This document shows positions 27,356-36,678 of a DNA stretch of 64,000 nt, piece after piece (within the stretch, counting starts at the first letter, position 1; each line of letters opens with the position of its first letter). The stretch is taken from NCBI RefSeq assembly GCF_003122325.1, contig NZ_QFBC01000017.1:103422-167421 (forward strand), given 5' to 3'. The stretch is from Rhizobium album (GTDB lineage: Bacteria; Pseudomonadota; Alphaproteobacteria; Rhizobiales; Rhizobiaceae). Under the pieces are notes generated by a model. That model was not told the DNA's origin. It did no database searches and saw nothing but the letters and a program-made list of their open reading frames with translations. The position numbers and the translations under genes are program-made.

Positions 27356-29301
27356 TGCTGGGTGTCTGTTATTATCCCGAACACTGGGACGAGACGCGCT
27401 GGGCGGAAGATGCCCGTCGCATGGTCGAGCTTGGCATTTCTTTCGTGCGTATCGGCGAGTTTGCCTGGTCGCGGCTTGAGCCTGCGCGTGGGGAATTCGA
27501 TTTCGGCTGGCTCGACCGGGCCATGGATGTTCTCGCCGGGGCCGGCCTGAAGATCGTGCTCGGCACGCCGACGGCGACGCCGCCAAAGTGGTTGGTGGAC
27601 GAGTACCCCGACATCCTGCCTTATGACGAACAGGGCAAGGTGCGCGGTTTCGGCTCGCGCCGTCACTATGCCTTCTCATCGCAGACCTGGTGGAAGGAGA
27701 GCGCCCGCATCGTCGAGATCGTCGCGGAACGCTACGGCCGGCATCCCGGCCTTGTCGGCTGGCAGACGGACAACGAATATGGCTGTCATGACACCACGCT
27801 CTCCTGGGGCGCCGAGGACCTGAAAAGCTTCAAGCGCTGGCTGCGGCTGCGCTACCAGTCGACCGACCAGTTGAACGAAGCCTGGGGCACGGTGTTCTGG
27901 TCGATGGAACTGAACAGTTTCGACGAGGTGGCGCTGCCCAACCTGACGGTGACCGAGCCCAACCCGGCCACGCGGCTCGATTTCTGGCGTTTCCACTCCG
28001 ACCAGATCGCCGCCTACGACAGGATGCAGTGCGACATCATCCGCAAGCATTCGCCGGAGCGCTGGATCACCCATAACTTCATGGGTTTCGTCTCGGATTT
28101 CGATCATTTCAAGGTGGGCGACAATCTCGACCTCGCATCGTGGGACAGCTACCCGATCGGCTTCGTCGAAAAGTTTCCGTTTTCGGAAGAGGAACGCAAT
28201 CGCTGGGCAGAGACCTCGCATCCTGACATCGCACCCTACCACCACGATCTCTACCGTGCCGTCGGCAAGGGGAGGTTCTGGGTGATGGAACAGCAGCCGG
28301 GGCCGGTGAACTGGGCACCGTGGAACCCCGTGCCGAAGCCCGGCATGGTGCGCCTGTGGACCTGGGAAGCGCTGGCACACGGTGCCGACGTCGTCAGCTA
28401 TTTCCGCTGGCGGCAGGCGCCTTTCGCGCAGGAACAGATGCATGCCGGCCTCAACCTGCCGGGCCTCGATGAATTGTCGCCGGGCGGCATCGAAGCCGGT
28501 CAGGTCGCCGAGGAGCTGAAGGCACTCGGCCCCCTGCCGCAAACCGGCAAGGCGTCGGTCGCGCTCGTCTTCGATTACCAGAGTTACTGGACGACGATGA
28601 TCCAGCCGCAAGGCAAGGATTTCCGCTACGAGGAACTGTGCTTCCGCTGGTACGAAGGTTTGCGCCGCCTCGGTCTCGATATCGATTTCGTCCGGCCCGG
28701 CGCCTCGCTGGAGGGCTATGCCCTTGTTGTCGTACCCTGCATGACGGAGGTGGACGTCGCGACGGAATCCGCCTTCAAACGGGCGACCGGCCGCATCCTG
28801 GTCGGCGCACGCACAGGGTCGCGGGACCGCAACTTCGCGATCCCGAAAAACCTGCCGCCAGGTCCGCTGGGCGAAAGCACCGGTAACCGGGTCATCCAGA
28901 CGGCAACGCTGCGTCCGGGTTTGTCGGATGCGGTGTCCGGAACGGTTTCCGGCGCCGGCATCCGCTGGCGCGAATATCTGCAGACCTCGGCCGATGTGCT
29001 GGGCCGTTTTTCCAACGGCGATCCGGCGCTGACCGAAAACGGACGGATGTTCTACCTCGCCTGCTGGCCCGATGCGGCCCTGCTGGCAAACGTGCTGACA
29101 CTCGTCGCGGAAAAAGCGGGGCTGCAGCTTTTCCCTGTTCCGGACTTCATCCGCATCCGCCGGCGGGGCAACCTCACCTTTGCCTTCAACTACGGCACGG
29201 AAGACTGGGTTCTGCCCCTGGAGGCGGACATCGTCCTCGGCAATCGCACACTCAAGCCGCAAGGCGTGCTGGCGTGGAAGATGGGTGACCGCCAGCCCTG
29301 A
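27355..29301 (+). CDS. Beta-galactosidase, GH42
   Basis: A 648-residue GH42 enzyme. It begins VCYYPEHWDETRWAEDA, typical of the family. The acid/base is Glu141 in TDNEYGCH and the nucleophile Glu312 in VMEQQPGPVNW. The C-terminal trimerisation and beta domains are present, so the protein looks complete. It lacks a signal peptide and should hydrolyse imported beta-galactosides in the cytoplasm. The ATG overlaps the ATPase stop (TAATG). It ends the operon; pairing with GH36 implies use of mixed galactosides. Confidence 0.93.
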
Positions 29302-29730
29302 TCGCAAGCACATTGGTGACGATCGGCGCCGGGCACCACCATTCCCCAAACCGGCGCGCCCCGCGGCCATGGAAAGCTTCGTCTGAAACAGGCCGCCGGC
29401 CCTGAGAGCCATCGAGACTTTCCGGCTTTCTCCGGAGACAACCATCAAGGGTTGTGATTGGATGGAGATCTCTACAATTTCACCGGATCCGGCACGGCCA
29501 GTTCTCAGCCACCCTTCATCCCCTTCCACATACTAAGTTTCGCTGATCATTGATTTAAACCACGGATGTCAAGCCTGAATTTAATAATATTTGTAATTTT
29601 GCAGATTCTAACGTTAATGCACCATTAACGTGTATATGCAAAAATTAGCAGATACGCAGCAAGATCGGCGAGATCCTGCGGCGACCTTTTTCAGCGGCAT
29701 GTGTGGGACGAGTCCCCCGGAAGGATCGAG
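29302..29730. promoter_or_regulatory. Intergenic region with a perfect palindrome upstream of the chemoreceptor
   Basis: 429 bp without a gene. The part after 29540 is AT-rich and should hold the chemoreceptor promoter. ACGTTAATG (29611-29619) and CATTAACGT (29623-29631) are perfect 9-bp inverted arms with a 3-nt spacer, a candidate operator about 100 bp before the start. A terminator for the galactoside operon was not obvious. Confidence 0.45.
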
Positions 29731-31509
29731 ATGATCGGGATAACAGGTAGCAAGATGAAGGCGCAGGTCGCGGCTTTGGCGACCTTGAAGGCAAACGTCA
29801 TGATCGCCGACAGCAAGCTCAACATCGTTTACATGAACGATGCGGTGCGCAAGCTGCTGACAGCCGCCGAGCAGGACCTCAAGAAGGAACTGCCCCGCTT
29901 TGCGGTGGACAAGCTCATCGGCAGCAACATCGATATCTTCCACAAGCAGCCGTCCCACCAGCGCAACCTGCTGGCGCGGCTGACGAAGCCGTACAGCGCG
30001 ACGATCCGCGTCGGCAGCCACAGTTTCGACCTGCATGTGGTGCCGATCATGGAAGGCACGAAAATCACCGGCTTTGCGGTCGAATGGGGGGATGCAAAAG
30101 CGCGCCTGCTCAATCTCGACTACCAGAACCAGATAGCCGCCATCGGTCGGGTCCAGGCGATCATCGAATTCACGCCGGACGGGCACGTGGTCAGCGCCAA
30201 CGAGAATTTCTGCAAGGCGATGGGTTATCGGCTGGATGAAATCATCGGAAAACATCACAATCTTTTCGTCGATCGTGCCTATGCCACCGGCCCGGCCTAT
30301 GCCGAGTTCTGGAAAAATCTCCTCGGCGGTCAATTCCAGGTCGGGGAATTCGACAGGGTTGGCAAGAACGGCCGGCAAGTGGTTCTGAACGCCTCCTATA
30401 ATCCGATCATGGACGAGCACGGAAAACTCGCCAAGATCGTGACATTCGCAACGGATGTCACGGAGCGTGTGCACGCGGTGACCACGATCGGGTCGTCTCT
30501 GAGCGACCTGGCGGACGGCAAGCTGGACTTCCGGCTCGAAACGCCCTTCGCCAAGGATTTCGAAAGCCTTCGGCACACTTTCAACGAGGCGATCGAAAAA
30601 CTCGGCAGCGCCCTCGGTTCGGTCTCGGAGACGACCGGCAGGATCGACAACGGAACCCGCGAGATCGCCGCCGGGGCGAACGACCTGTCGAAACGCACCG
30701 AACAGCAGGCCGCCTCCCTGGAAGAGACCGCCGCAGCGCTGGACGAGATCACCGCCAACGTCAACAACTCCACCAAGCGCACGGAGGAGGCCCGCTCCGT
30801 TGCCAGCCAGGCCAATCATTCCGCTACCCGCTCGGCGGAGGTCGTTTCGCATGCCGAAGAGGCCATGCGGAAAATCGAGGAAAGCTCGCAGCAGATTTCC
30901 AACATCATCGGCGTCATCGACGAGATCGCATTCCAGACCAATCTTCTGGCGCTGAACGCCGGTGTCGAGGCCGCCCGCGCCGGGGAAGCCGGCAAGGGTT
31001 TTGCCGTCGTCGCCCAGGAGGTCCGGGAACTGGCGCAACGGTCGGCGCAGGCGGCGAAAGAAATCAAGGGGCTCATCCAGAACTCGACCACAGAGGTCGA
31101 AAGCGGCGTGAGGCTGGTTCGGGATGCCGGGGAAGCGCTGAAGACGATCGGCAAGTTCATCGTCGAGATCAACGCCCATATGGAAGCGATCGCCACATCC
31201 GCCAAGGAGCAGGCGACGGGGCTTGCCGAAGTCAACGTCGCCGTCAACTCGATGGACCAGACGACGCAACAGAATGCCGCCATGGTCGAGCAATCGAATG
31301 CGGCGTCGAATGCCCTGCAGGAGGAGGCCGTTCGCCTGCGCGAACTGGTGGGACAGTTTGCACTGCTGGCCACAAGCTCATCCCAGGTCGCTGCCCTCCG
31401 CCAGTCGGCTCGCGCCATGGCACGGTCGTCGCGGTCGGTTGCGGCACCCTCTGTGCCGCGCCGGGCCGCGGCCGCCGCATCGGCCTCCGACAGCTGGCAA
31501 GAGTTTTGA
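29731..31509 (+). CDS. Soluble methyl-accepting chemotaxis protein with two PAS-like domains
   Basis: A 592-residue chemoreceptor with no membrane segment or signal peptide, so it is cytoplasmic. Two PAS-like domains lie in about residues 20-115 (NVMIADSKLNIVYMND) and 135-235 (FTPDGHVVSANENFCKAMGY), then a HAMP-like linker and the signalling hairpin, whose tip EIAFQTNLLALNAGVEAARA falls near residue 400. The C-terminus ends SWQEF, which fits the xWxxF CheR-tether pentapeptide after a flexible Ala/Ser linker. The ATG at 29731 with GGAAGGATCGAG upstream is preferred to a GTG at 29701. It should signal to CheA/CheW on an internal or redox cue. Confidence 0.9.
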   Translation: MIGITGSKMKAQVAALATLKANVMIADSKLNIVYMNDAVRKLLTAAEQDLKKELPRFAVDKLIGSNIDIFHKQPSHQRNLLARLTKPYSATIRVGSHSFDLHVVPIMEGTKITGFAVEWGDAKARLLNLDYQNQIAAIGRVQAIIEFTPDGHVVSANENFCKAMGYRLDEIIGKHHNLFVDRAYATGPAYAEFWKNLLGGQFQVGEFDRVGKNGRQVVLNASYNPIMDEHGKLAKIVTFATDVTERVHAVTTIGSSLSDLADGKLDFRLETPFAKDFESLRHTFNEAIEKLGSALGSVSETTGRIDNGTREIAAGANDLSKRTEQQAASLEETAAALDEITANVNNSTKRTEEARSVASQANHSATRSAEVVSHAEEAMRKIEESSQQISNIIGVIDEIAFQTNLLALNAGVEAARAGEAGKGFAVVAQEVRELAQRSAQAAKEIKGLIQNSTTEVESGVRLVRDAGEALKTIGKFIVEINAHMEAIATSAKEQATGLAEVNVAVNSMDQTTQQNAAMVEQSNAASNALQEEAVRLRELVGQFALLATSSSQVAALRQSARAMARSSRSVAAPSVPRRAAAAASASDSWQEF

Positions 31510-31539
31510 CCGACGGCGGCGGGACTTCAGCTTGCTTAC

Positions 31540-31557
31540 TGCTGTCTGAGGACAGCA
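31540..31557 (+). terminator. Hairpin after the chemoreceptor gene
   Basis: TGCTGTC at 31540-31546 and GACAGCA at 31551-31557 form a perfect 7-bp stem with a TGAG tetraloop, 31 bases after the stop. It may end the chemoreceptor transcript, though no T run follows. Confidence 0.4.
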
Positions 31558-31650
31558 TCGACGACGAAAGCGCGGAATTGCGGCAGAGATTGTTGCCGTC
31601 TCCGTCGAACTTTCATCGCTCGGTCACCGGCACCGCCACCGCTGACGATG

Positions 31651-32421
31651 TCAGGCCTCCGCGACGTAGCAGGGATATTCCGCCTTCTGCTGCCGTGACA
31701 GGCCAGCATCGATTTCCACCACAACGAGGGGGCTTTCGGCGAATGTCTGCGCAAGCCTGCTTCCATCGGGAGCAAAAGCCAGGCCGCGCCCGCCGAAAGC
31801 CGGACTGTCGGCCGACTTGCCGACGCGGTTGGAGCTGAGAACATAACTGCCCGAAACGATCGCGGCCATCGCAGCGGCCGTCTCCCATTTCTCGTGCGAC
31901 AATTCGGTGGCGCGGGGAACGGCGATCAGGTCCGCACCGGATCGGCCGTAATGGCGGGCATGCTCGTTGAACATCAATTCCGTGCAAAGCAGCACGCCGA
32001 CCTTGACGCCAGCCACCGCGTGGACGATGAAACCGCTTCCGTCTCCGCCAAACCAGGCCGCTTCGTACCAGCCCTCCTCCTCCGGAAAGAACTGCTTGCG
32101 GTGGAGCGCCCTGACTTGGTCTCCTTCAAGAACGAAGGCCTCGTTCGCCAGCCTGCCGGCGAACGGAACAGGGCGGGATGAAATGATCGCGGGCACGCCG
32201 AGCGTTCGCAGGGCGGCGAGGCCCTGCTCATGCAGGGCAACGCTTGCACGCGCAATACCGTCATCGAACTGGTGCGCGGAGGCGATCCAGGTGCCGAAAG
32301 GCATCTCGTTGGTGATGAGGATATCCGGCCTCGCCTCCCTGACCTGCCGGCTGAGGATGTCCCACGTCTCTCCGGCCGGCTCAAGCCCCTCCGGCCATTC
32401 GACAAAAGCGCATCTTGCCAT
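31651..32421 (-). CDS. Carbon-nitrogen hydrolase (nitrilase superfamily)
   Basis: A 256-residue nitrilase-superfamily amidase. The catalytic triad is visible as Glu39 in TNEMPFG, Lys109 in LHRKQFFPEEEGWYE and Cys146 in LLCTELMF. The superfamily cleaves nitriles, amides and N-carbamoyl compounds. It starts at the ATG 32421, about 23 bases after the cupin gene stop, so the two are probably co-transcribed leftward. Which amide it uses is unclear; the neighbouring polar amino acid transporter is divergent. Confidence 0.85.
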   Translation of the reverse strand: MARCAFVEWPEGLEPAGETWDILSRQVREARPDILITNEMPFGTWIASAHQFDDGIARASVALHEQGLAALRTLGVPAIISSRPVPFAGRLANEAFVLEGDQVRALHRKQFFPEEEGWYEAAWFGGDGSGFIVHAVAGVKVGVLLCTELMFNEHARHYGRSGADLIAVPRATELSHEKWETAAAMAAIVSGSYVLSSNRVGKSADSPAFGGRGLAFAPDGSRLAQTFAESPLVVVEIDAGLSRQQKAEYPCYVAEA

Positions 32422-32444
32422 TCTGTTTCCCCCTGGCCCAGAGA

Positions 32445-32936
32445 CTATGACGGATGCCGATGGATCGGATCCACCCAATAGACCTCCTCCGGCTTTTCGA
32501 CCGGATCGACATCGGTGATGTTGACGACCACGGCCTCATTGTCCGAACGCACCAGGACACATTCCAGCACATTGTCGGGATCGGCGTTGATTTCCTGATG
32601 CGGCACGTAGGGCGGCACGAAGATGAAGTCACCCGGGCCCGCCTCGGCGACATATTCCAGCCTGTCGCCCCAGCGCATGCGCGCCTTGCCGCGAATGACG
32701 AAAATCACGCTTTCCAGCGCACCGTGATGATGGACGCCGGTCTTGGCATTCGGCTCGATGGCGACGGTGCCGGCCCAGATCTTCTGCGCACCGACACGGG
32801 CGTGATTGATCGCCGCCTGACGAAACATGCCAGGGGTCTGCGCCGTGTTGGAATCGAGCTGGTCACCCTTGATGACCCGTATGCCGTTGTGCTTCCACCG
32901 ATCCTCATGCTCATGGCTGTGATCGTGATCCGTCAT
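32445..32936 (-). CDS. Cupin-domain protein
   Basis: A 163-residue single-domain cupin. The metal-binding motif 1 is HHHGALESVIFVIRGKARMRWG, here noted as HHHGALESVIFVIRG around residue 85, and motif 2 is PGDFIFVPPYVPHQEIN near 120. The N-terminus is His/Asp/Glu-rich (DHDHSHEHEDRW) and may bind metal. Small cupins of this kind serve as isomerases, dioxygenases or binding proteins. It is first in a leftward pair with the carbon-nitrogen hydrolase. A longer in-frame extension to 33356 crosses the intergenic region and is rejected. Confidence 0.8.
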   Translation of the reverse strand: MTDHDHSHEHEDRWKHNGIRVIKGDQLDSNTAQTPGMFRQAAINHARVGAQKIWAGTVAIEPNAKTGVHHHGALESVIFVIRGKARMRWGDRLEYVAEAGPGDFIFVPPYVPHQEINADPDNVLECVLVRSDNEAVVVNITDVDPVEKPEEVYWVDPIHRHPS

Positions 32937-33148
32937 CGCTGCCTCCGCCTGTTGTCCCGTTGCGTGCATTTGTATCGGGTTCGATATGGATAAAACAAAT
33001 GGAAAGATCTTCCGCCGGCACCGGACGACGGCAAGAATTGCCGCGTTCCCCTTGATTTTTTGGCCGCGAGGTCGAATTTTCCGTCGAAACTCCTGAAAAT
33101 TGAGAAAAACTTCGCCGTTTTCCGAAGCTTTTGAAGTTTTGTGCGCTT

Positions 33149-33160
33149 CAAACATGTTTG
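33149..33160. promoter_or_regulatory. Perfect palindrome in the cupin / amino acid transporter gap
   Basis: CAAACATGTTTG is a perfect 12-bp palindrome 66 bp before the binding-protein ATG, in a 289-bp divergent region (32937-33225). Just before it TTTGAAG (33130-33136) and CTTCAAA (33146-33152) form another 7-bp inverted repeat. Both are candidate operator elements. No regulator gene adjoins them. Confidence 0.4.
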
Positions 33161-33225
33161 CAAAATGCGATTGTCCTGTCCTCCCCGGCAGACGGGCCGG
33201 ATGATAAAAGAATGGAAAAAACACG

Positions 33226-34002
33226 ATGAAATGGACCCACACTCTCCTCGCCGCCGCAGCCGTTGCCCAGCTGGTCTTCGTCGGCGCTGCCCAGGCTGGC
33301 TCCAACCTTGAAACCGTCAAGACGGCGGGCGTGCTGAAGATCGGCACCGAAGGCACCTATGCGCCCTTCACCTATCATGACACTTCGGGCGCCCTCGTCG
33401 GCTTCGACGTCGAGATCGGCGAAGCCGTTGCCAAGAAGCTCGGTGTCAAGGCCGAATTCCTGGAAGGCAAGTGGGACGGCCTGATCGCCGGCCTCGATGC
33501 CAACCGGTACGACACCGTCATCAACCAGGTCGGCATCACCGAGGAGCGCAAGAAGAAGTACGACTTCTCCGAACCCTACATCGCGTCCAAGGCCGTGCTG
33601 ATTGTCAAGAGCGACGATGACAGCATCAAGTCCTTCGAGGACCTGAAGGGCAAGAAGTCCGCCCAGTCGCTGACCAGCAATTTTGGCAAGCTCGCCCAGG
33701 CCTCCGGCGCAGAACTCGTCGGCACCGATGGTTTCGACCAGTCGATCCAGCTGGTGCTGACCGGCCGCGCCGACGCGACGATCAACGACAGCCTCTCCTT
33801 CCTCGATTTCAAGAAGCAGAAACCCGACGCACCGGTGAAGATCGCCGCCGAGCAGGCCGATGCCGATCATTCCGGCATCATCATCCGCAAGGGCGAGCCG
33901 GAACTCTTGGAAGCGATCAACAAGGCGCTGGCCGAGATCAAGGCTGACGGCACCTACGACGCCATCTCGCAGAAGTATTTTGGCGCCGACGTTTCGAAGT
34001 AA
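33226..34002 (+). CDS. Polar amino acid ABC transporter substrate-binding protein (family 3)
   Basis: 258 residues with a signal peptide (LAAAAVAQLVFVGAAQAG, cleavage near residue 24). The mature protein has the SBP_bac_3 pattern: GVLKIGTEGTYAPFTYHD, LVGFDVEIGEAVAKKLGV, NQVGITEERKKKYDFSEPY. It resembles cystine/polar amino acid binding proteins (FliY/TcyA-like). It feeds the permease and ATPase that follow in the same operon. The ligand cannot be fixed from sequence. Confidence 0.9.
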   Translation: MKWTHTLLAAAAVAQLVFVGAAQAGSNLETVKTAGVLKIGTEGTYAPFTYHDTSGALVGFDVEIGEAVAKKLGVKAEFLEGKWDGLIAGLDANRYDTVINQVGITEERKKKYDFSEPYIASKAVLIVKSDDDSIKSFEDLKGKKSAQSLTSNFGKLAQASGAELVGTDGFDQSIQLVLTGRADATINDSLSFLDFKKQKPDAPVKIAAEQADADHSGIIIRKGEPELLEAINKALAEIKADGTYDAISQKYFGADVSK

Positions 34003-34048
34003 GCATCGCAGCGGTGGTTTCGCCGCCGGCTTCACTCATCTATAATCC

Positions 34049-34075
34049 GATCCGCTCCGGACGCCGGGGCGGATC
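34049..34075 (+). other. Intercistronic hairpin after the amino acid binding-protein gene
   Basis: GATCCGC at 34049-34055 pairs with GCGGATC at 34069-34075, with further CGG/CCG pairing inside. It sits in the 96-bp gap before the permease and resembles the hairpins after the other binding-protein genes of this window. Confidence 0.5.
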
Positions 34076-34098
34076 ATTTCCTTTAAAGAGGTCGTTTC

Positions 34099-34779
34099 TT
34101 GCCCGCCTGGCTCCAACTCATGCTGGATTCGCTCCAGCCGCTCCTCTGGGCAGGTCTGGTTTTCACCATTCCGCTGACGCTTCTATCCTTCGTGCTCGGC
34201 CTGGCGCTGGGCCTGGTCACCGCCATCGTCCGGCTTTTCGGGCCGAAACCGCTGGTGATGGTCGCCCGCTTTTATGTCTGGGTGATCCGCGGCACGCCGC
34301 TGCTCGTGCAGCTGTTCGTGATCTTCTACGGGCTGCCGAGCCTCGGCATCCTGCTCGACGCCTTCCCCGCGGCCCTGATCGGCTTTACCCTGAACATCGG
34401 CGCCTATACGTCCGAAATCATCCGCGCCGTCATCTCCTCCGTACCGCGCGGGCAGTGGGAGGCGGCCTATTCGATCGGCATGAGCTGGAGCCAGGCGATG
34501 CGGCGCACCATCCTGCCGCAGGCGACCCGCGTCGCCGTGCCGCCGCTCTCGAACACCTTCATTTCCCTGGTGAAGGACACCTCGCTGGCGGCCGCGATCA
34601 CCGTGCCGGAACTTTTCCAGACGGCGCAGCGCATCGTCGCCACCACCTACGAGCCGCTGATCCTCTATATCGAGGCGGCGCTGATCTATCTGGCATTGAG
34701 TTCGGTGCTCTCGGCCCTGCAGGTCCGGCTTGAAAAGCGTTTTGCCCGCTATGGCGGCTTCCTGGAGGCGCGCGCATGA
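34099..34779 (+). CDS. Polar amino acid ABC transporter permease (HisM/TcyB family)
   Basis: 226 residues with four to five membrane segments. The family loop reads FYVWVIRGTPLLVQLFVIFY near residue 60, and the EAA-type region QWEAAYSIGMSWSQAMRRTI follows. A TTG start at 34099 is chosen because AGAGG lies 7 bases upstream; the first ATG (34120) would remove the start of the first helix. The stop overlaps the ATPase ATG (ATGA). Confidence 0.88.
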   Translation: MPAWLQLMLDSLQPLLWAGLVFTIPLTLLSFVLGLALGLVTAIVRLFGPKPLVMVARFYVWVIRGTPLLVQLFVIFYGLPSLGILLDAFPAALIGFTLNIGAYTSEIIRAVISSVPRGQWEAAYSIGMSWSQAMRRTILPQATRVAVPPLSNTFISLVKDTSLAAAITVPELFQTAQRIVATTYEPLILYIEAALIYLALSSVLSALQVRLEKRFARYGGFLEARA

Positions 34780-35537
34780 TCGAGCTGTCGCATATCGAAA
34801 AGCGCTTCGGCGACAATGTCGTGCTTAGGGATGTCAGCGTCACCCTCGCGGAAGGCACGGTGACGGCGCTTGTCGGCCCTTCGGGCGGCGGCAAGAGCAC
34901 GCTGCTGCGCTGTATCAACCTCCTGGAAATCCCGACTGCCGGCACGATCCGGCTGGGGGAGGAAACCGTAGAGTTTTCAAGCGGCAAGAAGGTCGGCTGG
35001 GATGCGATCCAGCGCCTGCGCCGCCAGACCGGCATGGTCTTCCAGAACTTCCAGCTTTTCCCGCACCAGACGGCGATCGAAAACGTCATGGAAGGCCTGG
35101 TCACCGTGTTGAAGTGGCCGAAGGACAAGGCGCGTGCCCGCGCCAGGGAACTGCTGCGGAAGGTCGGCATGGACCACAAGGCCGATGCCTGGCCGGCAAC
35201 GCTCTCCGGCGGCCAGCAGCAGCGCGTCGCCATCGCCCGGGCGCTTGCCCCCTCGCCGCGCGTACTGCTCTGCGACGAACCGACCTCGGCGCTCGATCCG
35301 GAACTCGCCGAGGAGGTCGTGGAAGTGCTGAGCCGGCTTGCCCGTGAAGGCACGACGATGATCATGGCCACGCACGATCTGCGCCTCGCTTCTCGCGTCG
35401 CCGACCAGGTGCTGTTCCTCGACGGCGGCCTGATCGTCGAGAGCGGCGCGCCGAAGTCGATCTTCCAGGCGCCGGAGCGGGAGCGAACGAAAAAATTCAT
35501 CTCCTCGCTCAATGCAGGACTCAGCTACGACATCTGA
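34776..35537 (+). CDS. Polar amino acid ABC transporter ATP-binding protein
   Basis: A 253-residue ATPase of the GlnQ/TcyC type. Walker A is GPSGGGKSTLL, the Q-loop region MVFQNFQLFPHQTAIENV, the signature LSGGQQQRVAIARAL, Walker B VLLCDEPTSALDPEL and the switch His in MATHDLRLA. It overlaps the permease by ATGA and ends the operon. It converges with the nitronate monooxygenase gene 41 bp away. Confidence 0.93.
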   Translation: MIELSHIEKRFGDNVVLRDVSVTLAEGTVTALVGPSGGGKSTLLRCINLLEIPTAGTIRLGEETVEFSSGKKVGWDAIQRLRRQTGMVFQNFQLFPHQTAIENVMEGLVTVLKWPKDKARARARELLRKVGMDHKADAWPATLSGGQQQRVAIARALAPSPRVLLCDEPTSALDPELAEEVVEVLSRLAREGTTMIMATHDLRLASRVADQVLFLDGGLIVESGAPKSIFQAPERERTKKFISSLNAGLSYDI

Positions 35538-35578
35538 ACTGTCAAATGCCGTTCGCACGACAGCGCGAACGGCAGCGA

Positions 35579-36553
35579 TCAGGCGGCGAAGGCCTTGAGA
35601 CCGTCGTCGATCGCAGCGCGGCAATCGGTCACCATGCGCTCGATCAGTTCGGCGCAGGTGGGGATATCCTCGATCAGCCCGATCACTTGACTTGCCCAGA
35701 CGAGGCCGCCATCGACCTTGCCATCGACCAGCGCCTCGCGGCCGCGGGCGCCGGCCACCAGATGGCGGATGTCCTCGAATTCGCAGCCGCCCGGACGGCG
35801 TTCCGTGGCGACCACTTCCTCGGAAACGGCGTTCTTCAGCACGCGGCCGGTATTGCGCAGCGTGCGGAAAATCAGCGTCGTATCCGTCTCGCTGGCGCGC
35901 AGCAAAGCCTGCTTGATCTCTTCGTGGATGGGCGCTTCCTTCGTCGCACAGAAGCGCGTGCCCATGTTGACGCCTTCGGCGCCGAGCATCAAGGCCGCCG
36001 CCATGCCGCGGCCCGAACCGATGCCGCCTGAAGCGACCAACGGCACTTTCACCGCCCGCGCGGCAGCGGCAAAAAGCACGAGACCACCGATATCGTCTTC
36101 ACCGGGATGACCCGCCGCCTCAAAACCGTCGATCGAGATCGCATCGACCCCGGCCCGCTCGGCCGAAAGCGCGTGCCGGACCGCCGTGCACTTGTGGACG
36201 ATCTTCGCACCGGCACCCTTGGCCTTGGCGATGAATTCCTTGGGGCTGCGGCCGGCCGTTTCGATGATGCGGACGTCCGACTCCAGGGCCGCATCGAGAT
36301 AGTCTTCATACGGCGGCGGCGCGGTCGATGGCAGGATCGTCAGGTTCACGCCGAACGGTTTATCGGTCATTTCCCGGCAACGTGCGATTTCGGCCCGCAA
36401 CGCCTCCGGGCTCGGCTGGGTCAGCGCGGTCAGGATGCCCAACCCGCCGGCGTTCGAAACAGCCGAAGCCAGTTCGGCCCGGCCGACCCACTGCATTCCG
36501 CCCTGGATGATCGGGTAGCGCGTGCCCAAAAGTTCCGTAATACGCGTTTTCAT
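35579..36553 (-). CDS. Nitronate monooxygenase (2-nitropropane dioxygenase family)
   Basis: A 324-residue FMN-dependent TIM barrel. Typical motifs are YPIIQGGMQWVGRAELASAV at the N-terminus, GGLGIL, GVNLTILPS, GFEAAGHPGEDD with the catalytic-type His, and VASGGIGSGRGMAAALMLGA. Such enzymes oxidise alkyl nitronates such as propionate 3-nitronate; some relatives are enoyl reductases. The ATG at 36553 follows GGGAGGACAG; an upstream GTG is rejected. It is on the same strand as, and 125 bp downstream of, the acyl-CoA synthetase and may belong to that operon or have its own promoter. Confidence 0.88.
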   Translation of the reverse strand: MKTRITELLGTRYPIIQGGMQWVGRAELASAVSNAGGLGILTALTQPSPEALRAEIARCREMTDKPFGVNLTILPSTAPPPYEDYLDAALESDVRIIETAGRSPKEFIAKAKGAGAKIVHKCTAVRHALSAERAGVDAISIDGFEAAGHPGEDDIGGLVLFAAAARAVKVPLVASGGIGSGRGMAAALMLGAEGVNMGTRFCATKEAPIHEEIKQALLRASETDTTLIFRTLRNTGRVLKNAVSEEVVATERRPGGCEFEDIRHLVAGARGREALVDGKVDGGLVWASQVIGLIEDIPTCAELIERMVTDCRAAIDDGLKAFAA

Positions 36554-36678
36554 CTGTCCTCCCAAAGACACTGCCCCGCATCACCAAGTCTCAAGAAAAA
36601 TACGGGGCGATTGCCGATAATAATTTCCGTTTCTCCAAACAATTTGTCGTGTCGATCGAGCTGAAAGGCCGGCGCCGG

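Noticed and set aside
27676..29529. Leftward 617-codon frame opposite the GH42 gene
   Set aside because: Shadow of an intact GH42 enzyme; no start signal or known domain.
31536..31844. Small leftward frames after the chemoreceptor
   Set aside because: They overlap the end of the carbon-nitrogen hydrolase gene in another frame and have no start signals.
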